From: Acidimicrobium ferrooxidans DSM 10331
Lineage (GTDB): Bacteria; Actinomycetota; Acidimicrobiia; Acidimicrobiales; Acidimicrobiaceae
DNA: 64,000 nucleotides
NCBI RefSeq assembly: GCF_000023265.1
Contig: NC_013124.1
Span: 620,001-684,000 of the forward strand
Direction: 5' to 3'
The notes under the pieces: model-generated
What the model saw: the letters and a program-made list of their open reading frames with translations, nothing else
Databases searched by the model: none
Told to the model about the DNA's origin: nothing
Program-made: the position numbers and the translations under genes
Shown here: positions 56,062 through 63,714 of the stretch, piece after piece
How the letters are laid out: each line of letters begins with the position of its first letter
How positions within the stretch are numbered: the stretch's first letter is position 1

Positions 56062-56871
56062 TGCCCGCCGTCTGGTCCAGGGCAGCACGAGCCGTTCGAC
56101 GCCAACGACGATCCCGGTCGCGACGACGCCGAGGAGGGCGATCACGACGAGGCCGACGTACATGTCGGCAGGTTCGAACAGCTGCCACGAGTTCCAGACG
56201 AGGTAGCCGAGCCCCGAGTTGGCCGCGACGAACTCCGTGGCCGTCACGACCACCAGCGCGAGCGCGACCGCGACGCGAAGCCCCGTGAAGATGCCGGGTG
56301 CGGTCGCGGGCACGAGCACGTGCACGAAGCGGCGCCAGCGCGTGGCGCCGTAGGCTTGTCCGGCCTCGAGGAGTTCTGGCGGTACGCGTCGGACGGCCCC
56401 CAGCGTGTTGAGCTCGACGACGAAGAACGTCACTGCCGCGACGGTGATGATCTTCGCGGTCTCGCCCAGGCCGAAGATCACCAGCAGCAGGGGCAGGAGC
56501 GCGATCTGGGGTACCGCGTAGAGCGCGGCGAACAGCGGTGAGAGCGCCGAGCGCAGCGGACGGACGACCCCGAGAGCGAGGCCGACGACGACCCCGAGGA
56601 CCGCGCCGATGACGTAGCCGACGGCAAGGCGCGCCGTCGTGATCCCGAGATCGGCGCCGAGGGTGCCGTTCGTGGCCAAGCTGCCGGCGGTGCGCACGAT
56701 GTCGCTCGGCGGGGTGAAGATCCGGGTGTCGATCGCGTGTGTGGAGGCGGCGATCTGCCACGCCACCAGCAGCACGATGGGGGTGGCGATACCGAGGGCC
56801 ACGTCGGCGGCGCGAGCTCGGCGAGCACTGCGGCGTGCGCCGCGGACGGCGAGTTCGCTCTGGGTGGTCAC
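56056..56871 (-). CDS. ABC transporter permease, SsuC/TauC-like
   Basis: 271 aa with six hydrophobic helices and the EAA loop (E-A-G-Q-A-Y-G-A-T-R-W-R-R-F, ~160-175). GTG start shares GTGA with the ATPase stop. Forms the membrane channel with the flanking ATPase and binding protein. Confidence 0.9.
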   Translation of the reverse strand: MTTQSELAVRGARRSARRARAADVALGIATPIVLLVAWQIAASTHAIDTRIFTPPSDIVRTAGSLATNGTLGADLGITTARLAVGYVIGAVLGVVVGLALGVVRPLRSALSPLFAALYAVPQIALLPLLLVIFGLGETAKIITVAAVTFFVVELNTLGAVRRVPPELLEAGQAYGATRWRRFVHVLVPATAPGIFTGLRVAVALALVVVTATEFVAANSGLGYLVWNSWQLFEPADMYVGLVVIALLGVVATGIVVGVERLVLPWTRRRAR

Positions 56872-57689
56872 GAGGGGGCTCCCATCGAGGCTCGCACCTC
56901 GGTCTCGAGGCGCGACCAGAGTGCGTGGCGCAGCGAGGTGAACGCCTCGGTGTCGAGCATCGCTTCGTCGCGTGGTCGTGGGAGTGGGACGTCGAAGACG
57001 TCGGCGATGCGGCCGGGCCTCGCGGTCATCGCGACGACGCGATCGCCGAGCCAGATCGCCTCCTCGAGCGAGTGCGTAACGAGCACCATCGTGACCCCGG
57101 TCTCCTCGTAGAGGCGTGCGAGGTCTTGCTGGACCACCAGGCGCGTCTGGGGGTCGAGGGCGCCGAGCGGCTCGTCCATGAGGAGCAGCGCGGGGTCGGT
57201 GACGAGCGCCCGAGCGAGCGAGAGCCGTTGGCGCATGCCGCCCGAGAGTTCGTCTGGCCAGGCATCGGCGACGCCCGCGAGGCCGAGGCGCTCGAGCCAG
57301 CCCATCGCCCGCCGGCGGCGCTCGGCTCGTCCGATCCCCGCCATGCGCAGGCCGAAGGCAGCGTTGTCGACGACCCTGAGCCACGGAAACAGCGAGTGGT
57401 CCTGGAAGACGAAGGCGATGCGCGACCGGACCGAGGGGTCGATCTCGAGCGTTCCGGTCGTCGCGGCGGACAGGCCCCCGATGATCCTCAGCAGCGTGGA
57501 CTTCCCGCATCCCGAGGGACCGATGATGGAGAGGAATCCCCCGGGGGGCACCTCGAGGTCGACGCCACCGAGGGCCTCACGCGCGCGTCCTCGGTCGTCG
57601 ACGAAGACCTTGCCGATCCCGGCCGCCTTGACGAGCGCCGTCGCTGTCGCGGGCGCTTCGTGGGGCGCCTCGTTGCGATGATCCCCCAT
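56868..57689 (-). CDS. ABC transporter ATP-binding protein, SsuB/TauB-like
   Basis: 273 aa. Walker A G-P-S-G-C-G-K-S-T (~58-66), Q-loop F-Q-D, signature L-S-G-G-M-R-Q-R (~149-156), Walker B L-L-L-M-D-E-P and H-loop T-H-S. First gene of the transporter operon; ATG 57689 is 13 nt after the lexA stop on the same strand. Confidence 0.92.
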   Translation of the reverse strand: MGDHRNEAPHEAPATATALVKAAGIGKVFVDDRGRAREALGGVDLEVPPGGFLSIIGPSGCGKSTLLRIIGGLSAATTGTLEIDPSVRSRIAFVFQDHSLFPWLRVVDNAAFGLRMAGIGRAERRRRAMGWLERLGLAGVADAWPDELSGGMRQRLSLARALVTDPALLLMDEPLGALDPQTRLVVQQDLARLYEETGVTMVLVTHSLEEAIWLGDRVVAMTARPGRIADVFDVPLPRPRDEAMLDTEAFTSLRHALWSRLETEVRASMGAPS

Positions 57690-57693
57690 GGTG

Positions 57694-57708
57694 GAGGGGA
57701 TGCTAGCG
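57694..57708 (-). repeat. 15-bp repeated promoter-like element, copy B
   Basis: Same 15 bases as 56047-56061, spanning the lexA stop. TAGCAT lies 10 nt before the ATPase ATG. Confidence 0.5.
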
Positions 57709-58326
57709 GACGGCGGCGCCGTCGTAGGAGCGCAGCACGCCGACGACCCTTCCATGCAGGTGGCAGGTCTCGTTCCACGGCATCGGCGCGAGCGAGGGAT
57801 CGTCCTCGTTGGCCCCCTCGAGCCACACCGAGCTCCCGTTGCGCCGCAGGATCTTCACCGTGCCGACGTCGTCACCGACGGAGGCGACCACGATGTCGCC
57901 GTCAGCGGCGACATCGCTCGGGGCGACGACGACGAGGTCGCCATCGAGGATGCCGACGTCGACCATCGAGTGGCCACGCACCCGCAGTGCGAACGCACCG
58001 GGCGCGGCCATGGATGCGGGCACCGCGACCGACGTCTCGACCTCGACCTCTGGCACCACGTGGTAGCCGGCTCCGACCTCGGCGAGCACCGGTACCGCAG
58101 CCGATGGCGCCCGTCGGGCAACGCTCAGGCTGCGAGCCTTCAACGGTGAGCGCACGAGGCGTCCGTCGCGTTCGAGTCGACGAAGGTGGTGCTGGACGCT
58201 TGCCGGCGACTTGAGACCGACCGCATCGGCGATCTCGCGTACCGATGGAGCCCAACCTCGCTCCTCGACGACCTGGGTGACGTAGGCCAGAATCGCCTCG
58301 CGCACCTCGGGGTTCTCGCGTGTCAT
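57703..58326 (-). CDS. lexA: SOS repressor LexA
   Basis: 207 aa. Winged-helix DNA-binding domain (1-68), cleavage site A86-G87, catalytic S120 (G-H-S-M) and K158 (G-T-V-K), so autoproteolysis is expected to work. ATG 58326 follows GGAGG. Autoregulated through the box 58355-58368. Lies inside the IS3-bracketed segment, next to nrdR as in many actinobacteria. Confidence 0.96.
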   Translation of the reverse strand: MTRENPEVREAILAYVTQVVEERGWAPSVREIADAVGLKSPASVQHHLRRLERDGRLVRSPLKARSLSVARRAPSAAVPVLAEVGAGYHVVPEVEVETSVAVPASMAAPGAFALRVRGHSMVDVGILDGDLVVVAPSDVAADGDIVVASVGDDVGTVKILRRNGSSVWLEGANEDDPSLAPMPWNETCHLHGRVVGVLRSYDGAAVR

Positions 58327-58346
58327 GCTGCGCCCTCCTCTCCTGC

Positions 58347-58352
58347 AGTGTA
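58347..58352 (-). promoter_or_regulatory. -10 element TACACT of lexA
   Basis: Minus-strand TACACT lies 2 nt downstream of the LexA box and 20 nt before the lexA ATG, so bound LexA would cover the promoter. Confidence 0.6.
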
Positions 58353-58354
58353 CT

Positions 58355-58368
58355 CAAACGCACGTTCG
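58355..58368 (-). promoter_or_regulatory. LexA box upstream of lexA
   Basis: Minus strand CGAACGTGCGTTTG is an exact match to CGAACRNRYGTTYG. It sits in the lexA-nrdR intergenic region, 68 nt from the nrdR start. Confidence 0.93.
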
Positions 58369-58403
58369 CACGCAACCGATGAGCGATCGCGCGTTCGGCC
58401 AGG

Positions 58404-58409
58404 TAGGCT
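58404..58409 (+). promoter_or_regulatory. -10 candidate TAGGCT of nrdR
   Basis: TAGGCT 26 nt before GTG 58436; here there is a short leader with GAGGTGG, unlike the leaderless genes. Confidence 0.45.
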
Positions 58410-58435
58410 CGCTGGAAGAGCCCGAGTGAGGTGGC

Positions 58436-58918
58436 GTGCGCTGTCCCTTCTGCGGCACCAACGAAGATCGCGTCGTCGAGACGCGGGTCGCTGACGACGG
58501 CGCGGCGATCCGGCGGCGACGCGAGTGCCTTGGTTGCGGTCGACGCTTCACGACATTTGAGCGCATCACCGAGGCGCGTGTCTTGGTTCGCAAGCGCTCG
58601 GGCCAGCTCGAGCCGTTCGACCGCGACAAGCTGCGGCGCGGGGTGCAGGCTGCGCTGAAGAATCGCCCCATCGGTGCCCTCGAGATCGAGCGCCTGTTGG
58701 CCGAGGTCGAGGAGGCGGTGCGGGCGGTCGACGAGGTGGAGTCGGCGGAGCTCGGTCTGCGGGTCCTCGAGGGCCTCCGTCAACTCGATCCGGTCGCCTA
58801 CGTGCGCTTTGCGAGTGTGTACCAGAACTTCACCGATGCCGACGACTTTCGGCGCGTGCTCGCCGACCTCGGTCCGAAGCGCATCGCGAAGGTTCGCCCC
58901 GAGGGCCAGGCGCGATGA
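58436..58918 (+). CDS. nrdR: Transcriptional repressor NrdR
   Basis: 160 aa. N-terminal zinc ribbon C3-P-F-C6 ... C-L-G-C-G-R-R-F and an ATP-cone domain (~49-139: V-L-V-R-K-R-S-G-Q-L-E-P-F-D-R). Represses ribonucleotide reductase genes according to ATP/dATP. Divergent from lexA. No nrd gene in this window. Confidence 0.95.
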   Translation: MRCPFCGTNEDRVVETRVADDGAAIRRRRECLGCGRRFTTFERITEARVLVRKRSGQLEPFDRDKLRRGVQAALKNRPIGALEIERLLAEVEEAVRAVDEVESAELGLRVLEGLRQLDPVAYVRFASVYQNFTDADDFRRVLADLGPKRIAKVRPEGQAR

Positions 58919-58946
58919 CGTTGATCCTGACGAGGAGGTAGTGATC

Positions 58947-59411
58947 ATGGCGGGACGTATCGTCACGGCGGAGCTGACCATCGCAGCCCCTGCCGACACG
59001 ATCTTCGACGTGCTAGCGCGCCCTGCGCTCCATCCGGTGCTCGACGGCTCGGGCACCGTGCGCGGTGTGCTCACCGGCCCTGAGCGCCTCTCGCTGGGCG
59101 CCCGCTTCGGCATGCGGATGCGCCTCGTCGTCCCGTACGTGATGTGGAATCGCGTCGTCGCGTTCGACGAGGGCCGCGAGATCGCATGGGCGCACCTGGG
59201 TCGCCACATCTGGCGCTACCGTCTGACGCCGGAGGGTGAGCAGCTCACGCGAGTGGTCGAGTCGTTCGAGTGGGACGATGCACCCCTGCGCCTCGTGTAC
59301 GAGATGACCGGCGTCCCGGAGCGGAACGCGCTGGCGATGCGCCTCTCTCTGGCGCGTCTCGAGGCGCTCGTCACGGGAGAGAGGCGGGCGGAGGGCGGCC
59401 AGAGCGCCTGA
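58947..59411 (+). CDS. SRPBCC-family (polyketide cyclase/START-like) protein
   Basis: 154 aa. Begins with I-V-T-A-E-L-T-I-A-A-P-A-D-T-I-F-D-V-L, the usual first strand and helix of the helix-grip fold, and has the matching C-terminal helix. Binds a hydrophobic ligand in relatives; function unknown. GAGGAGG 9 nt before ATG 58947; GTG 58941 is an alternative. Confidence 0.75.
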   Translation: MAGRIVTAELTIAAPADTIFDVLARPALHPVLDGSGTVRGVLTGPERLSLGARFGMRMRLVVPYVMWNRVVAFDEGREIAWAHLGRHIWRYRLTPEGEQLTRVVESFEWDDAPLRLVYEMTGVPERNALAMRLSLARLEALVTGERRAEGGQSA

Positions 59412-59420
59412 GTCGCCCTG

Positions 59421-60140
59421 ATGCCGCTCCTAGCGGACTGGGGGGAGACGGAGGCCGACCGCTCTGACCGGCTCGTCCGCACCGAGGAAGAGCTCTTCGA
59501 CGTCGGGGCCGCACTCGCCCGACTCGAAGCGGCACGACTCGCGGCCTCGACTCCACTCGGCGACCATGAGGAGGCGAAGCGCACCGCGCGCGAGCGCACC
59601 CGGGCGCCCTACCGAGGCATGCTGGAGCGGCTGCTCGAACGGGTCCTCGGCGAGCGGGTGGAGGTCGCGCTCGACGAGGAACTCGACGTTCTGGGGATCC
59701 GACGCCCAGGCCGCGGCCAAGGGCTCCTCCCCTGAGCCAGCTGTGGGCCGGCACCGGGGAGCGGTCCGTGCTCTGCGTGCGTGGTCGCGACCCGCCTGAG
59801 CAGGGGGCGTCGGTTCTCCTCGACGGCGTGCTTACCCTCTCGGACGCCCAGCAGGGCCGCCGGTTCGTCGCCGAGCTCGAGGCCTCGCCGAGGACGGCCA
59901 AGGAATCGTCTTCACGGCGTACCCCGATCGCTACCCGGCATGGGCCCGCAGGGTCGGACCGCCGCCCCCGTCAACCACGCCACCACCGCACGGTCGGGGC
60001 GCCTGTCCCGCTCTGAGCTCGTCGAGGCGATCTGGCTCGAGCTCGGCGTCGCGGGCCGGCTGCTGCCCCAGCTGCGGGAGGAGAGCTTCGTGGCCCAGGA
60101 GGGGGCCGGCGCGGCCTGCGCTAGCGGTCAACAGGGGAAT
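59421..60140 (+). pseudogene. Unknown gene split over three frames
   Basis: 59421-59735 reads as 104 aa with good codon bias (M-P-L-L-A-D-W-G ...). Coding-like sequence then continues in a second frame (~59737-59890: L-S-Q-L-W-A-G-T-G-E-R-S), a third (~59890-59985: G-I-V-F-T-A-Y-P-D-R-Y-P-A-W-A-R-R) and again the first (~60000-60120: S-E-L-V-E-A-I-W-L-E-L-G-V-A-G-R-L-L). I recognise no family. Frameshifted remnant is the simplest reading; only the first block may still be expressed. Confidence 0.45.
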
Positions 60141-60267
60141 GTTCACTACACTAAGTCGAGGACGTGGCGGGGAATGGCTCGACGTTGCGGCAACGCGAGC
60201 TTTCCGTGCCACAGTGCGCTCGGGGAAGCCGAACGGGCCCGTCTTGGGTGCGGGGAGGAGTGCCGCC

Positions 60268-60867
60268 ATGGCCGAGAGTCGCTCGTTCCGACGGTCCTTC
60301 GGACGGTCGCTGGGGTGGTGGCTCGGGTTCGCTGCGGCCGTCGTGGGCGCAGGTGCGGGGGGCTACGCGCTCGGGGCGACGTCGCAACCAATGCGTAGAG
60401 GGGCGCCCAGTACCTCGCGCGCGCACCCTCGTACTACGACGACGCCCCCTCCTGCGCAGTCGGGGTCCTCGGTGCCGAAGGGCGTCTCGGGTGGCTCGCA
60501 GGTGCCTGGCGCGACGGGGCTCTACGTGGACGGCGGTGCTGGTACCCCCCACTATGTCCTCGCTTGGCACCTCGGTCCCGACGGCGCGATCAGTGGCGCC
60601 GTCGACTACGTGTACCAGGATGGGCAGACCTCGGTTGTCTTCACCTTCACGGGCCAGCTCGATGGCTCCGACACCGTCGCGACGCTGACGCCCCACACGA
60701 TCCCCCAGGGGACCGGCTCGGCCTCCCAGCCGCCCGGGACGGTACCGGCCGCGATCTCGGCGACCCTGTCGACGTCCTCGATCCAGCTCGGGGAGTGCAC
60801 CACCTACCTGCATTTCGCGCCGAACGAGGCTGCGTGCACATTCCTCGCATCCTCTAGCCTGCAGTGA
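60268..60867 (+). CDS. Membrane-anchored exported protein of unknown function
   Basis: 199 aa. Arg-rich N-terminus, one transmembrane helix (~17-37), a Thr/Pro/Ser linker (~45-80) and a C-terminal extracytoplasmic domain with two cysteines (E-C-T-T-Y and A-A-C-T-F) spaced for a disulphide. ATG 60268 follows GGGGAGGAG. Confidence 0.7.
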   Translation: MAESRSFRRSFGRSLGWWLGFAAAVVGAGAGGYALGATSQPMRRGAPSTSRAHPRTTTTPPPAQSGSSVPKGVSGGSQVPGATGLYVDGGAGTPHYVLAWHLGPDGAISGAVDYVYQDGQTSVVFTFTGQLDGSDTVATLTPHTIPQGTGSASQPPGTVPAAISATLSTSSIQLGECTTYLHFAPNEAACTFLASSSLQ

Positions 60868-61071
60868 CCGGCAGGCCGTCCGGGTTCCCTCCCTGGAGGC
60901 GGCCTCGGCCAGGAGCTCGATGCCCCCCCGTCCCTGAGTGCGGACCCCCTCAAGGTCACCGAGCCGCTCGAGGCCACGCACCTGCTGGGGCCAGGCGGGG
61001 TTGCAACTGTTGAGACGTAACTGTGTTCTCACAAGGGATCCGAATGTGTGCAGGTTCAATTCGACCGGTGG
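60868..61071. other. Intergenic DNA left of IS3 copy 2
   Basis: No gene seen; it ends in TGG, the likely target duplication of IS3 copy 2. Confidence 0.6.
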
Positions 61072-61102
61072 TGAGGTGCCCCAGATTTCGTAGACACCCA
61101 GG

Positions 61103-61972
61103 TTACTTCACGCGAGCCTCCTCCGCGACGAGGTGCTCGAAGACGACTGGGGCAAGGTAGCCGATCTTCGAGCAGCTGCGCTGGTGGTTGTAGAACTGGA
61201 TGTAGCTCTGTATGCCGCGGCGCAGCTCGGCGAGGTCGCCAAAGGCGTGGCGGTAGAAGAACTCGTGTTTGAAGATCGACCAGAAGGACTCCGCGCTCGC
61301 GTGGTCGTAGCAGGTGCCGGTTCGCCCCATGGAGCGCGTGATCCCGTGTCGGGCACAGAAGGCCACAACTCGATGGTCGCTGAACTGACTCCCTCGGTCG
61401 GTGTGCCAGATGACCCCCTGCGCGTGGGACCCACGCACCGCGACGGCCTGGCCGAGGGCCTCGAGCACGAGCGTGGTCTCCATGCGCTCCGCGACGCTCC
61501 ATCCGAGCACCCGCCGCGAGTGCTCGTCGCGCACCACACACAGGTATGCCATCGCGCCGGCGAGAGCGAGGTAGGTGATGTCCGAGGTCCAGAGGGCGTG
61601 CAGGCGCCCCGGGTCGAACTTCCTGGCAACGAGGTCTGGTGGGTAGATCGCCTTCGGATCGGCGTGGGTGGTCGCTGGGCGGAACCTCCTGGGGCTGATA
61701 CCGGCGATGCCGCGCCTGGCCATCGCTGCTGCCACCGTGTTGTGGCTCGTCACCACGCCAGCGGCGAGGAGTGCCGCCGTGATCCGTCGTGCGCCGTAGG
61801 TGCCAGAGGATGCCTGGTGGACCGCGACCACTCGGTTCTCGAGGTCGCGTCTTGCACATGCCCGACGCGACGGTGCTACCTGGGTGCGTCGCCATCGGTA
61901 GTAGCCAGCCCGGGAGACCTCGAGTAAGCGTGCCATCCGTTTGATCTCGAAGCGAGCGTACTCCGCCTCCAT
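61103..61972 (-). CDS. IS3-family transposase OrfB, copy 2
   Basis: 289 aa, identical in sequence to the OrfB at 51886-52755, with the DD(35)E triad intact. Open upstream to 62164 in the same frame. Confidence 0.92.
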   Translation of the reverse strand: MEAEYARFEIKRMARLLEVSRAGYYRWRRTQVAPSRRACARRDLENRVVAVHQASSGTYGARRITAALLAAGVVTSHNTVAAAMARRGIAGISPRRFRPATTHADPKAIYPPDLVARKFDPGRLHALWTSDITYLALAGAMAYLCVVRDEHSRRVLGWSVAERMETTLVLEALGQAVAVRGSHAQGVIWHTDRGSQFSDHRVVAFCARHGITRSMGRTGTCYDHASAESFWSIFKHEFFYRHAFGDLAELRRGIQSYIQFYNHQRSCSKIGYLAPVVFEHLVAEEARVK

Positions 61973-62292
61973 CAGCGCGAATCTCTCTTGCTTGGTGGCT
62001 TCGCGGCGAAGTACGCGGCTGCTTTTCCCAGGAACTCGTTGTCCTTGCGCAGCTCCTCGAGCTCCCTGCGCAGCCTGATGAGCTCGGTGCGCTCCTGCGC
62101 CGTGAGGGGCGGGCTGCCAGTGGCGTTTGCTGCTTCGATCCGCCTGCGCTCCTCCCGCACCCATCGATAGAGGTTGTGCTCCCCGATCGCGAGCTCACGG
62201 GCCACCTCTGGGACGCTCCGGCCGCTGTCGATGACCCGGTGGGCCGCCTCGGTCCGGTACTCCAGGGTGAACTTCCTTCTCGACGTCCCCAT
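61972..62292 (-). CDS. IS3-family transposase OrfA, copy 2
   Basis: 106 aa, identical to the OrfA at 52755-53075, including the TGATG junction and the GGAAAAG slip candidate. Confidence 0.92.
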   Translation of the reverse strand: MGTSRRKFTLEYRTEAAHRVIDSGRSVPEVARELAIGEHNLYRWVREERRRIEAANATGSPPLTAQERTELIRLRRELEELRKDNEFLGKAAAYFAAKPPSKRDSR

Positions 62293-62601
62293 CGACCTCC
62301 CCTTCCCTCTGCCATGGTACGTGTGACTTACGACGTGTCAACGGAATCTGGGGCGGCTCATGGCGAGGCCTACTAAGCGAGTCGCAGATCCCCGTTACTC
62401 CCTAGGGGATCGATGTGTGGGAAGCGGCTTGCGTAGGGTGACCGCCCCCCAAATCGAGTCCACTCTCAATGTGAGACCCCATATCTTCAGGCTGCCGCTC
62501 GCTCGTCCTCTCGGGCGCCGATCATCTCGAGCGCGTAGAACTTCCGGCTCCTCGCCGAGGCCGCGAGGATCCGCGGCTCCGGTGGCGACGTCGAGCTCGA
62601 T

Positions 62602-62715
62602 TGAGCTTCCCCCCATTTGCTTGACAGTCTGAATTTAGGCCACGGCCGCCTCCGCACGGGCCCAGGAGAGCTCGTACTCGACGGGCGGTAGGTACCCGAG
62701 GCTCGAGTGCAGCCA
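62602..62715 (-). pseudogene. 3' remnant of another IS3-family element
   Basis: The minus strand reads H-S-S-L-G-Y-L-P-P-V-E-Y-E-L-S-W-A-R-A then TAA at 62637-62635, a typical OrfB C-terminus, followed by an IS end (TGAGCTTCCCCCCATT on the plus strand from 62602). Everything upstream of the H-S-S-L-G block is gone. Confidence 0.8.
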
Positions 62716-62870
62716 CAGGGACAACAGGTGTTGCGACGATCGATTGCAATCACCCACCACAGCCATCGATGCCACTCCGCAAGCGGAACGGCCTAGGGAC
62801 GGCGTCGACGGGCCGCGAGCCGCAACTTGATCCGATGTCCGGAAGCGGATCCTCGGCTGCGGCTGCCGAC
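62716..62870. other. No gene seen between IS remnant and toxin gene
   Basis: About 155 bp without coding signal; junction DNA. Confidence 0.5.
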
Positions 62871-63257
62871 TCAGGTGGCCACGACCTCAACCGATGGTGC
62901 ACCGCGGAGTCGGCGGTCGGTCGTCACCAGCGGTACGCCGCGGGAGACGGCCAGTTCGATATAGATCGCGTCGACCAGCCGAAGCTCTTGGCGACGGGCC
63001 CAGGTCCCGAGGAGGAGATCGTGGACGGGATGCCGCTCGATCGGTGCTGCGGCCAGCTCGCGAAGCTTGACCTCGACGGTGCCTGCATCGAGGCTGTCTG
63101 CTCGATGCAGGCGTCCCAGGGCCGACAAGACTTCTGCGTCGACGTGCGCCGGTGCGTGCAAGGCGTGACCAGCGATGCGACGCCGCACCGCACGACCGAG
63201 CTCATTGTCCAGCAGAAGATCGACCAGAGCGGATGCGTCGACGACGGCCTCAGCCAT
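62871..63257 (-). CDS. vapC: PIN-domain toxin, VapC-like
   Basis: 128 aa. PIN acidic residues D7 (V-V-D-A-S-A), E42 (V-D-A-E-V), D96 (L-V-D-A-I-Y) and D114 (T-T-D-R-R) are all present, so the RNase site looks intact. ATG 63257 overlaps the antitoxin by 8 nt, as usual for vapBC. Confidence 0.9.
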   Translation of the reverse strand: MAEAVVDASALVDLLLDNELGRAVRRRIAGHALHAPAHVDAEVLSALGRLHRADSLDAGTVEVKLRELAAAPIERHPVHDLLLGTWARRQELRLVDAIYIELAVSRGVPLVTTDRRLRGAPSVEVVAT

Positions 63258-63477
63258 GCCGCGTCGGTGCTTCGTCCCTCGCGGCGTCGAGCGCTGCAAG
63301 CGCGCGCTCATGTGACACTCGCGCAATCGGGCTCGCCAGCGTTGCAAGCCAGGCATCTGTCGAGCGCGACGCCAGGCTTCGCCGGACCGCCTCCTGGGTC
63401 ACCGCAGACAAATTCAAGCCGGCCTTCCTCGCTTGTGCCGCAAGATCGTCCGGCAGGTACACGTTCACTCGAGCCAC
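63250..63477 (-). CDS. vapB: Antitoxin, VapB/CcdA-like
   Basis: 75 aa from GTG 63477. N-terminal ribbon-helix-helix-like part V-N-V-Y-L-P-D-D-L-A-A-Q-A-R, then S-A-V-T-Q-E-A-V-R-R-S-L; the C-terminal half should bind the toxin. Start chosen because TATATT lies 7 nt upstream. Confidence 0.85.
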   Translation of the reverse strand: MARVNVYLPDDLAAQARKAGLNLSAVTQEAVRRSLASRSTDAWLATLASPIARVSHERALAALDAARDEAPTRHG

Positions 63478-63484
63478 ACCACAC

Positions 63485-63490
63485 AATATA
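63485..63490 (-). promoter_or_regulatory. -10 element TATATT, leaderless promoter of vapBC
   Basis: Minus-strand TATATT, 7 nt, then GTG 63477. More consensus-like and AT-rich than the TAGGCT type of core genes. Confidence 0.6.
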
Positions 63491-63504
63491 CACACTTGCG
63501 CTAC

Positions 63505-63710
63505 GGTGCGCTCCGCAAGCCGATCGGTCACCGACCCGACTACCCGCGACGCTTCGCCTGCTACGACGACGCACGAGCCTGGTGCGAGCGCTTCCTTCGC
63601 TGGTACCACCACGAGCACCGGTCACGTGCGGGATCGGACTCCACGCCGTGGCCGACGCGCACCACGGGCGTGCCGTGGAGCTCCGAGCACACCGGGCAGC
63701 GGTGCCGTTG
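63505..63710 (+). pseudogene. IS3-family OrfB C-terminal remnant, frameshifted
   Basis: Reads P-I-G-H-R-P-D-Y-P-R-R-F ... D-A-R-A-W-C-E-R-F-L-R-W-Y-H-H-E-H-R, a common IS3 OrfB C-terminal block, to about 63617. The reading then continues one frame over as G-I-G-L-H-A-V-A-D-A-H-H-G-R-A. The break sits where H-S-G is expected. Confidence 0.8.
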
Positions 63711-63714
63711 ACCG

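Larger units (their letters stand above)
61072..62360 (-). mobile_element. IS3-family insertion sequence, copy 2
   Basis: Same length (1,289 bp), ends and orientation as the copy at 51855. Flanked by TGG (61069-61071 and 62361-62363), a clear 3-bp target duplication, so this copy arrived by transposition rather than by duplication of the segment. Confidence 0.93.

Noticed and set aside
55906-56541. Plus-strand open frames across the ABC transporter
   Set aside because: Antisense to permease and binding-protein genes that have clear motifs.
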